Positions 1 to 5,014 of a DNA stretch of 25,924 nucleotides are shown here, in pieces; position 1 is the stretch's first letter; each line of letters begins with the position of its first letter. Below the pieces are notes generated by a model. That model saw only the letters and a list, made by a program, of their open reading frames with translations. It ran no database searches and had not been told where the DNA came from. Position numbers and translations under genes: made by a program. Origin of the DNA: a virus; the IMG/VR virus record IMGVR_UViG_3300029955_000126, positions 1-25,924 of that record. One strand, 5' to 3'.

Positions 1-312
1 TATCGTTGCCGAGAAGATCAAGGACTCTGTGATTGCCGCCGAGCAGGCTGCCTGAACAGCAGCCGACGAAGCGACGAACCGCTCCGTCTCGTTGATCGAG
101 ACCGAGCTGGCTGCCTGGACCGCCGGTATCGTTGCCGAGAAGGCTTGGGCGTCTGTAATCGAGGCCGAGCTGGCTGCCTGGACCGCAGCCGACGAGGCGT
201 TGAACGTCTCCGTCTCGTTGATCGAGACCGAGGGGGCAGTCTGCACGGCGGCCAGAGCTGCTGTGAAGACCTGGATCTCGGTGACCAAGGCGGTATCCAC
301 AGCCTGGGTGAC
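1..312 (-). repeat. 21-residue (63-nt) protein-coding repeats, 126-nt double unit
   Basis: Near-identical 126-nt spacing is visible directly: the string TATCGTTGCCGAGAAG occurs at 1 and again at 127. Each 63-nt half encodes one unit. The SINET type (SINETETF, SINETERF) alternates with an AI/SITD type (SITDAQAF, AITESLIF). About five units are in the window and the array continues past the left edge. Confidence 0.85.
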
Positions 313-432
313 CGAGACCGTCCCCGTCACAGATGGGTTCGAGGTGCTGTCGAGAATGCCAAACGGCATCGCCCGCTGGTACGTGCCCGTCTCATTGATG
401 ATGACGCCGTTGAAGGCGTACTGGCGGGCCAT
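1..432 (-). CDS. Partial tail fibre-like protein with 21-residue SINE repeats (N-terminal 144 residues)
   Basis: The frame is open from an ATG at 432 to the window edge with no stop, so only the N-terminus is present. It starts 3 nt after the stop of the preceding fibre gene, with GGTGG upstream as a modest ribosome binding site. Residues 1-40 are unique (MARQYAFNGVIINETGTYQR...). From about residue 42 there are tandem 21-residue units such as VQTAPSVSINETETFNASSAA alternating with VQAASSASITDAQAFSATI; at DNA level the double unit is 126 nt. The same units fill the N-terminal two thirds of the gpL-like protein at 9256-11220. The alternating hydrophobic and small residues suggest a beta-solenoid or beta-hairpin stack. 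A virion fibre is inferred from position after another fibre gene and from the shared repeats. No enzymatic motif is visible and I do not recognise the family. Confidence 0.75.
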   Translation of the reverse strand, partial: MARQYAFNGVIINETGTYQRAMPFGILDSTSNPSVTGTVSVTQAVDTALVTEIQVFTAALAAVQTAPSVSINETETFNASSAAVQAASSASITDAQAFSATIPAVQAASSVSINETERFVASSAAVQAACSAAITESLIFSATI

Positions 433-435
433 GGG

Positions 436-1995
436 CTACACCACCGCCAGCTTGGGATCAATCCAGACGGTCGCCGAGGGCTTGGCAAGGCAGACGCGAG
501 CCTTCATCGGCCCCTTCATCTGCGGCGTAAAGGTCACGGAAAGCGTCTGCAAGACCGGGGTTGAGATACCGGGGTCGGTCCAGGTGGCGGAGCTGGTCGG
601 AACCGCACTGCCCGCCGTGCCCTGAAGCGAGGCGAGGGTTGCAGCGGCGGAAGACTGCGTGGCCGAGATCGGGTAGCTGGCATTGGTCAGCCCCTCGACC
701 TCAAGCCAAATCTGGTCAGCAGTCAACGTGGCTGACGAGGCGATCTCCAGGCTGACTGTTTTGGAGACACCAACCACGTCGTTCCAGATCATAATGTCTT
801 GGCTATAGAGCGGAAACTTGAAGGACGAGTAGGTGGTGGTCACCATCTTCAGCGAGTAGGCGGTGGTGCCGTCGCTTGCCCCGGCGTTGTTGTAGTTGGC
901 AGCGTCGGTGACGACAGAGCCCTCGAACATGTATTTCTCAGAACGGTAATTCAGTGAACCCGTGTCACTGCGAGTCAAGTTGATCGTGCCGTACCGCGAC
1001 GTTGGAGTCCCACCTGTAATAGCGATTGCGCCCAACTCGCAGTCAGAAACATTAATCAAAACTGAAGAGGGGCTGGTCACGCTGCCCAGGTAAATAAGCT
1101 CCGAGACATTCTCGCCTAAACCCAACCCCTGAAGGTTTATTACCCCCCTAGAGTTGAGGTTCAATGCAATTACCTCAGTCGTATTGTATGTTGTACCGAG
1201 CGCGGAAACTGTATCCCTCCAGGTAAACGTGCCTCCCGCAAATTGAATGGCGCATGCGCATGCGCCGTTTGCAACAGTCGTGGTGTTTATGAATGTTATA
1301 TCGCTAGACTGGGTACTGGGTGCCCCCAAATACATGCACGGGGTGGCGGAGTTCTTTAGCTGAAATATGCAGCCTTCAAAGATAAGGTTGCTAGAACTAC
1401 CCGCATAGGAAATATAGAGCACTGACGAGGTTCCGCCGCCAGACGTGTTGAATGTTACTCCGTTGAAATACGTAAACCCGTAGATGTCAATGCAGCCAGC
1501 GAGGTTCTCCGTATTTGCGACAGATGCTCCCGCCAGTAGTGCCGTAGGCGGAGCAGTGCTACTGTTTACGCTCAGTACCTTAACCGGGTTTGCGGCGGTG
1601 CCAGACCCTGCTAGATTCGTAGCGGTGGCACTTGCTGTCTGACTATGGGCGCTGTCCAGATAGACCGTGTCACCAGCGGCAGCCCAAGACATAGCCGTCT
1701 CCAACCGACAATGCGGAGCACTCCACCCGTAGGTCGAGTTTCCCGTCACTTCGGTCCAGACCGGGCCGCCGCTCTCGGTGGTGGTCGATCCTTTGGTCAG
1801 CACCCAGGTCGGTTCGGACGAAAGCGAGGTTCCCGCCGTGGTGCAGCGAAAGCACCGTTCGCTGCCAACAGTCGGGGTGGCGTTCTGGCGCACGATCTGC
1901 CCGAGCGTGTAGGCGGTGGTCGCCGCCCACTTCGCCACAGCATAATATTTGCTGGACGTGTTGGTGATGTCACCAGAGCAATACCAGAATGCCAT
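436..1995 (-). CDS. Tail fibre/tailspike-like protein, beta-helix type
   Basis: A 519-residue protein, ATG at 1995 preceded by TAAGGATCAGCC (AAGGA ribosome binding site). Residues about 20-90 resemble a small carbohydrate-binding module: an aromatic cluster W-x-A-x-x-x-Y-x-x-G-x-x-V, then a second W-rich strand ending in PVWTEVTG. From about 95 to 350 the sequence has the short, repetitive, Asn/Thr/Gly-rich strands of a right-handed beta-helix (for example CIDIYGFTYFNGVTF, LIFEGCIFQL, DITFINTTTVANG). The C-terminal 170 residues look like a separate beta-sandwich. It is the first gene after a terminator and is followed by a second fibre gene, so a receptor-binding or polysaccharide-recognising role is inferred. 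The middle (about 940-1640) is clearly richer in A/T than the flanking genes, which fits exchange of a host-range module. No catalytic residues can be assigned. Confidence 0.7.
   Translation of the reverse strand: MAFWYCSGDITNTSSKYYAVAKWAATTAYTLGQIVRQNATPTVGSERCFRCTTAGTSLSSEPTWVLTKGSTTTESGGPVWTEVTGNSTYGWSAPHCRLETAMSWAAAGDTVYLDSAHSQTASATATNLAGSGTAANPVKVLSVNSSTAPPTALLAGASVANTENLAGCIDIYGFTYFNGVTFNTSGGGTSSVLYISYAGSSSNLIFEGCIFQLKNSATPCMYLGAPSTQSSDITFINTTTVANGACACAIQFAGGTFTWRDTVSALGTTYNTTEVIALNLNSRGVINLQGLGLGENVSELIYLGSVTSPSSVLINVSDCELGAIAITGGTPTSRYGTINLTRSDTGSLNYRSEKYMFEGSVVTDAANYNNAGASDGTTAYSLKMVTTTYSSFKFPLYSQDIMIWNDVVGVSKTVSLEIASSATLTADQIWLEVEGLTNASYPISATQSSAAATLASLQGTAGSAVPTSSATWTDPGISTPVLQTLSVTFTPQMKGPMKARVCLAKPSATVWIDPKLAVV
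1249..1266. repeat. Perfect 18-bp palindrome inside the fibre gene
   Basis: GGCGCATGCGCATGCGCC equals its own reverse complement. It encodes Gly-Ala-Cys-Ala-Cys-Ala in the fibre protein. No regulatory context is evident; it may be a by-product of the repeated Ala-Cys codons. Confidence 0.8.
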
Positions 1996-2023
1996 GGCTG
2001 ATCCTTAGGTAAGAGGTTGAGGC

Positions 2024-2029
2024 ATCATA
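2024..2029 (-). promoter_or_regulatory. Possible -10 element upstream of the fibre genes
   Basis: On the minus strand TATGAT (5 of 6 matches to TATAAT) lies 28 nt upstream of the fibre ATG and just after the terminator at 2046-2072. The hexamer at the correct -35 distance (TTTTCT, in the terminator T-tract) is poor. A new transcript would be expected after a terminator, but this promoter is weakly supported. Confidence 0.25.
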
Positions 2030-2045
2030 TACGCCAAACCATCAA

Positions 2046-2072
2046 AAGAAAAGGGCGGCCTGGGCCGCCCTT
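2046..2072 (-). terminator. Rho-independent terminator after the lysis cassette
   Basis: Arms AAGGGCGGCC (2051-2060) and GGCCGCCCTT (2063-2072) are perfectly complementary and GC-rich. On the minus strand the stem runs into TTTTCTTTT. It lies 28 nt after the stop of the coiled-coil gene at 2101, so it separates the lysis genes from the fibre genes. Confidence 0.85.
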
Positions 2073-2100
2073 GGTACTTCGTCACTGCTAGTAGTGATCC

Positions 2101-2424
2101 TCAGAGCGGCGCGGTCAGCGCCGTGATGTCGTTGCCGACGTCGACGGACATCTTGGTGTATTCGGCCTGCAACGTCACCAGGGCGGCCTGTTTCTCGGCC
2201 AGCGTGGTCTTGGTGGTGGCCGCCTGGGCGACCAGGGAACGGATGTCGGTGCTGAGGATCTGGACGTCGTTGATGACGTCGTGGATGGTGCGGGCGGCGG
2301 AGACGCCAACCATGGTCGTGAACTGACCGACGTCCAAGGCGACGGCGTCGATGTCCTTCTCGACCTTCTTGATTTCGGGTTCGACATAGCCCAGGAGGGC
2401 GGCGATGGCGGCTTTCAAACTCAT
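2101..2424 (-). CDS. Small coiled-coil protein of unknown function, end of lysis operon
   Basis: A 107-residue protein. The start was set at the ATG (MSLKAAIAALLGYV) at 2424, because it overlaps the o-spanin stop as ATGA and has AGGGACC upstream; the longer in-frame reading MGHEPKGPEV would sit inside the spanin gene with no reason to. The N-terminus is a short hydrophobic helix. The remainder is charged and heptad-like (VEPEIKKVEKDIDAVALDV, then a helix around TTKTTLAEKQAALVTLQAEYTKM), which predicts an elongated helical bundle. There are no cysteines and no signal peptide. Its place as last gene of the lysis cassette, before a strong terminator, suggests a lysis or late accessory role, but no family is recognised. 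Confidence 0.7.
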   Translation of the reverse strand: MSLKAAIAALLGYVEPEIKKVEKDIDAVALDVGQFTTMVGVSAARTIHDVINDVQILSTDIRSLVAQAATTKTTLAEKQAALVTLQAEYTKMSVDVGNDITALTAPL

Positions 2425-2696
2425 GACTTCAGGTCCCTTTGGTTCGTGACCCACTGCTGCAGGTCGATCAGTTGCTGGGCATTGGCGTGGCAGACGCCGT
2501 AGTTGGTATCGACGGTGGTGAGGACGCCGCTCAGCTTGAGCGGAGTATTAGTCGCCAGACGTTCCAGAGGGAGCGGGTCGACCATCAGGCTCCCCGGCGG
2601 GTTGGGGAAGGCTGGGCAGGCCGGCGGCGGCGTCGTTGTGCAAGAGCACAAAGCCAGCAGGGATGCGGCAGCCAGCATCGTCTTTCGGAGACACAT
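2421..2696 (-). CDS. Outer-membrane spanin lipoprotein (Rz1-like)
   Basis: A 91-residue lipoprotein. The ATG at 2696 is preceded by AAGGATACCCGTTT, a good ribosome binding site. The N-terminus is MCLRKTMLAAASLLALCSC: basic residues, a hydrophobic stretch and a lipobox ending at Cys19 (L-C-S-C; the -2 Cys is unusual). A proline-rich segment (TTTPPPACPAFPNPPG) follows, typical of Rz1-type o-spanins. The rest (about 55 residues) is longer than classical Rz1 and includes another Cys. Its first 149 nt lie inside the i-spanin gene in another frame, the partly nested Rz/Rz1 arrangement. In the known pathway the o-spanin pairs with the i-spanin across the periplasm and disrupts the outer membrane after endolysin action. 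Confidence 0.85.
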   Translation of the reverse strand: MCLRKTMLAAASLLALCSCTTTPPPACPAFPNPPGSLMVDPLPLERLATNTPLKLSGVLTTVDTNYGVCHANAQQLIDLQQWVTNQRDLKS

Positions 2697-2943
2697 AAAC
2701 GGGTATCCTTCGGATGACCGTCTGGATGACGGTGCGGATTTCGACCTGATGCTCCTCGGCCTTCTTGCCGACGTCGGTGGTGATGTCGTCTTGCTTGGCA
2801 ACGACCACGTCCTTGTGCTCGACCGCTTCAGCCTTGGCGGCTTCGTCGGCGACGTCGCGGAGATGCCACTCGGTGCCGAAGCCGCCGGCATAGGTGCTGG
2901 CCAGCAGGGCGAGGAAGATCAGGATGCGAGTGCTAAGATCCAT
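2548..2943 (-). CDS. Inner-membrane spanin (Rz-like)
   Basis: A 131-residue protein. The start was placed at the ATG at 2943 (MDLSTRILIF), which has AAGGACCACCCA upstream; it overlaps the holin 3' end by 11 nt. Residues 5-20 form one membrane helix (TRILIFLALLASTYAG). Residues about 26-80 are a charged helical segment rich in E, K, D and V (periplasmic coiled coil). The segment GFVLLHNDAAAG near residue 97 resembles the C-terminal consensus of many phage Rz proteins. The tail is Pro/Gly-rich. The o-spanin gene overlaps the second half in another frame. Together with the holin and endolysin this makes a complete four-gene Gram-negative lysis set. Confidence 0.85.
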   Translation of the reverse strand: MDLSTRILIFLALLASTYAGGFGTEWHLRDVADEAAKAEAVEHKDVVVAKQDDITTDVGKKAEEHQVEIRTVIQTVIRRIPVYVSPKDDAGCRIPAGFVLLHNDAAAGLPSLPQPAGEPDGRPAPSGTSGD

Positions 2944-3178
2944 TGGGTGGTCCTTGCAGTTTACGTTGGATGCCAGCACCCACGGCGGCCAGCCCGATCC
3001 CAGTCAGCAGAGCCATCGACCCCGTGCAGAAGTTGCTGAAGTCGAAGGGCTTCTGCTGAATGACCACAGAGTAGACCTCCAGCAGCACAGCAATCACTGC
3101 AACGGAAACGCCCAGGACGAGGTGGACCTCGGCCTGAGCATCTTCCGAACTGACCAGACGGGTCAGCCAGTCGGTCAC
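2933..3178 (-). CDS. Holin, two membrane helices
   Basis: An 81-residue protein starting with GTG at 3178. The GTG overlaps the endolysin stop as GTGA, so translation is probably coupled. Two hydrophobic segments are clear: about 18-40 (EVHLVLGVSVAVIAVLLEVYSVVIQ, with an internal Glu) and about 50-70 (FCTGSMALLTGIGLAAVGAGIQ). The C-terminal tail is short and basic (QRKLQGPPNGS). Size, two-helix topology and location between endolysin and spanins fit a class II-type holin, which would permeabilise the inner membrane and time lysis. There is no dual-start motif like that of lambda S. Confidence 0.8.
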   Translation of the reverse strand: MTDWLTRLVSSEDAQAEVHLVLGVSVAVIAVLLEVYSVVIQQKPFDFSNFCTGSMALLTGIGLAAVGAGIQRKLQGPPNGS

Positions 3179-4017
3179 GATTGGAACGCCGCCAGCGCGG
3201 TGGCATAGCGGGACTGACGATCAGCCAGCCCGTTGAGACCACCGTTGATCTCGCGGGTCATGCCTTCGACGTCGCCAGCATCAGCCAGGGCGTTGAGGTT
3301 GTGGGTCGACCAGAACCATGCCGCCGACAAGGCCGCGTACTGCGGCGTCTGGAGCAGCTCAGGGTGGTTGATCAGGTCGATGCCGAGGGCATCGCCGCAG
3401 AGCTGGTGGTTGTCGCGCCCGGTGTCCTGGATCAGGCCACCACCCCGGAAGGCCCAGCCATCCCCGCTGGCTTCGTCACCGTTGCCCATGCGGTTGGCAT
3501 AGACCCGGTTGGCGATCTTCTCAGGCTGCCGGGCATAGTCGGCGGCGCTGTCCTCGTCGAAGTGGCTGGGGAAGGTCGCCAGCAAGGCTTCGGCGCTGTA
3601 GTTCAGGTTCTCCGAAACGGAGCAGAAGGAGCCGCTCTCGTGAGCGACCTGCGAGATGAAGCCGGCCAGACGCAACGGGCTGTCGATGCTGAACTGAATG
3701 CAGGCGGCATCGAGCGCCGGGGCATAGAGGGCAATGTTGGCCTCAGTGGCGTCGGGGACGGCCTCGGACAAAAGATCGGTCGTGATGGTCATCGTGTTCT
3801 CCCACTCCTCGGGCGGATTGATCTGCTGGGTCATCACCTGCTCGGGGTCGGCGTCACCGTAAAGTTCGACGAAGGCTTCCCGAATGCGGTTGATGACCCA
3901 CCAACTTTGGGACTTCTCCCCAGCCGCCCGTGCCACGAGGAGCAGACGGATACGATCCGCCTGCTCCCCATAAGCCGAGACCTGCCAGGAATGCTTCCCG
4001 GCGTTGGCCTTAGGCAT
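3175..4017 (-). CDS. GH19 (chitinase-like) endolysin with an in-frame N-terminal extension
   Basis: The frame runs from an ATG at 4017, overlapping the upstream gene's stop by 8 nt, and gives 280 residues. Residues 76-280 are a glycoside hydrolase family 19-type lysozyme: the general acid Glu is in VAHESGSF (E127) and a second conserved Glu in SENLNYSAEALL (E136). AFRGGGLIQDTGRDNH (consensus RGRGxxQlTGRxNY) and AAWFWSTHNLN follow. Family members cut the glycan strands of peptidoglycan. Residues 1-75 are extra: about 10-52 (SWQVSAYGEQADRIRLLLVAR... QSWWVINRIREAF) have the strand-helix-helix look of a small ribbon-helix-helix domain. An internal ATG at 3792 (MTITTDLL) with GGGAGAACACG upstream would give the bare 205-residue enzyme. 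The short form may be the main lysin and the long form a second product. Confidence 0.85.
   Translation of the reverse strand: MPKANAGKHSWQVSAYGEQADRIRLLLVARAAGEKSQSWWVINRIREAFVELYGDADPEQVMTQQINPPEEWENTMTITTDLLSEAVPDATEANIALYAPALDAACIQFSIDSPLRLAGFISQVAHESGSFCSVSENLNYSAEALLATFPSHFDEDSAADYARQPEKIANRVYANRMGNGDEASGDGWAFRGGGLIQDTGRDNHQLCGDALGIDLINHPELLQTPQYAALSAAWFWSTHNLNALADAGDVEGMTREINGGLNGLADRQSRYATALAAFQS
3792..3804 (-). promoter_or_regulatory. Internal ribosome binding site and second start for the endolysin
   Basis: On the minus strand GTGGGAGAACACG immediately precedes ATG ACC ATC ACG at 3792. The Shine-Dalgarno spacing is good, better than that of the upstream ATG at 4017 (GAAGGC about 10 nt away). 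The downstream product begins exactly at the GH19 domain, so two proteins may be made from one frame. Confidence 0.55.
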
Positions 4018-4375
4018 CTGACGCGGTGCCTTCAACGCTGGCGGCGGCGGTGACCGGAGGCTCGTCGGCTTCGAGCGGAGCCTGGATCGTCGGCTCGGTG
4101 AACCCAATGCCCGCCAGACGGGCGAACACCAGCCCCTGTTGAACGATGCCCAGGATGTTGGTGTCGAGGACGGCCTTGGCCGCCTGGGTCGTGCGGCTGA
4201 AGCTGGCGAGGGTGGTCTCCAGGTTCAGAGCGGCCTGGGCCAACGCGGTCAGGAACGTCGGGGCGTCGGGATAGGCCGAGCGGCGGGTCACCTCGGCGGC
4301 AGCGGCAGCGGGATCAATGATGGCGAACGCGGTGAGCTGTTCAGGGGTCAGGGTGGTGAGGTCCAAAGAGACCAT
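4010..4375 (-). CDS. Small protein of unknown function, first gene of the lysis operon
   Basis: A 121-residue protein with a strong ribosome binding site (CTCTGGAGGAAGCACTC before ATG). Residues 1-30 are LTPEQLTAF-type helix, then Ala-rich helices (AQAALNLETTLASFSRTTQAAKAVLD) and a moderately hydrophobic stretch ILGIVQQGLVFARLAGIGF that is too short and mixed for a confident membrane helix. The C-terminal 30 residues are acidic and Pro/Ala-rich and look disordered. It opens the leftward operon from the divergent region 4376-4510 and ends overlapping the endolysin extension by 8 nt. No family is recognised. A regulatory or virion-accessory role is possible, but nothing in the sequence decides it. 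Confidence 0.7.
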   Translation of the reverse strand: MVSLDLTTLTPEQLTAFAIIDPAAAAAEVTRRSAYPDAPTFLTALAQAALNLETTLASFSRTTQAAKAVLDTNILGIVQQGLVFARLAGIGFTEPTIQAPLEADEPPVTAAASVEGTASDA

Positions 4376-4510
4376 GAGTGCTTCCTCCAGAGAAGTTAAT
4401 GAGGCACTTTACAGCATCTGGCGCGCGACCGGGGCTGACGGTTAGTAACCGATAAGGTTACCTATCTTCCAACCGACCTATATTGCCTCCAGACATCTCT
4501 GGAGGCTTAC
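4376..4510. promoter_or_regulatory. Divergent control region between the lysis operon and the GapR-like gene
   Basis: This 135-bp gene-free stretch is AT-richer than its surroundings. It holds an inverted repeat GTAACC-gataa-GGTTAC (4445-4461) and a plus-strand TATATT (4479-4484) that could be a -10 for the gene at 4511. Its best -35 is weak. It also holds the hairpin at 4485-4506, and ribosome binding sites for both flanking genes. A minus-strand promoter for the lysis genes is expected here, because the neighbouring gene upstream of them is on the opposite strand. I could not find a convincing minus-strand -35/-10 pair. Confidence 0.5.
4485..4506 (+). promoter_or_regulatory. Hairpin that sequesters the ribosome binding site of the GapR-like gene
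   Basis: GCCTCCAGA (4485-4493) and TCTGGAGGC (4498-4506) are perfect 9-nt complements with loop CATC. The right arm contains GGAGG, the ribosome binding site of the ATG at 4511. In RNA the stem would hide that site; as DNA it is a symmetric operator-like sequence. Either reading points to regulated expression. Confidence 0.65.
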
Positions 4511-5014
4511 ATGCAAATCGGTAACAACGCGGTTCCCTTGCTCCGTGACTTCGTCAGCCAGCTCTATGACCTGAAGAAGGAAGAGGCCTCGGCCAAGGAA
4601 GACCGCAAGGATCTGGTCGAAGAAATGAAGGCCAAGGACCTGCCGGTCGCCGCCATGCTCGCCCTACTCAAGCGGGACGAGGAGAAGGTCGAGGGTCAGT
4701 TGGAGGCCCAGCGGAAAGCCGGGGCGATCCTCGGCATCACCGTCTATACCGAGGTCGATGAGGAGGAGCTGGCGGTCGATGAGGCCGAGGTGATCTTCGC
4801 CAAGGATCGGATCGAGGCCATTCGCGAGACCGACGCCGACTTGGAGCGGATCAAGAAGGAGGTCAAGGATAAGCTGGCCCAGGTCAAGAAGGACGGCTTC
4901 GTCCCCAAGATCGTGATGATGCTCGTGGACTTCCGGCTCGACCCTGACAAGCAGACTGCGTTCTCGACCAACAGCCTGCTGGTCGAGAAATACCTGGAGG
5001 CTGTCGGCGACTAG
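4511..5014 (+). CDS. Tandem GapR-like (DUF2312-like) DNA-associated protein, opposite strand
   Basis: A 167-residue, highly charged, mostly helical protein read against the flow of the late genes. Residues 9-76 (LLRDFVSQLYDLKKEEASA... DLVEEMKAKDLPVAAMLALLKRDE... GAILGI) follow the pattern of GapR/DUF2312: a first long helix with LxxFV, a KxDLxxxxKxxGF-like turn, a second helix, and a closing ALG-like motif. Residues about 105-166 (ADLERIKKEVKDKLAQVKKDGF... LDP... LVEKYLEAVG) repeat the same pattern, so the protein looks like an internal duplication. GapR of Caulobacter is a nucleoid protein that recognises overtwisted DNA; a chromatin or replication role here is inference. Its stop shares CTAG with the stop of the facing gpJ-like gene. 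An alternative is a generic coiled-coil protein. Confidence 0.6.
   Translation: MQIGNNAVPLLRDFVSQLYDLKKEEASAKEDRKDLVEEMKAKDLPVAAMLALLKRDEEKVEGQLEAQRKAGAILGITVYTEVDEEELAVDEAEVIFAKDRIEAIRETDADLERIKKEVKDKLAQVKKDGFVPKIVMMLVDFRLDPDKQTAFSTNSLLVEKYLEAVGD

Noticed and set aside
1-312. CRISPR-like or promoter repeats at the left edge
   Set aside because: The 63/126-nt units are contiguous, in frame, without spacers, and translate into protein repeats.
2421-2891. 156-residue reading of the o-spanin
   Set aside because: The first 65 residues are Ser/Pro/Arg-rich shadow of the i-spanin; the ATG at 2696 begins a lipoprotein signal with a ribosome binding site.
3181-4053. 290-residue plus-strand frame opposite the endolysin
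   Set aside because: The minus strand carries the GH19 catalytic motifs; the plus frame has no family pattern.
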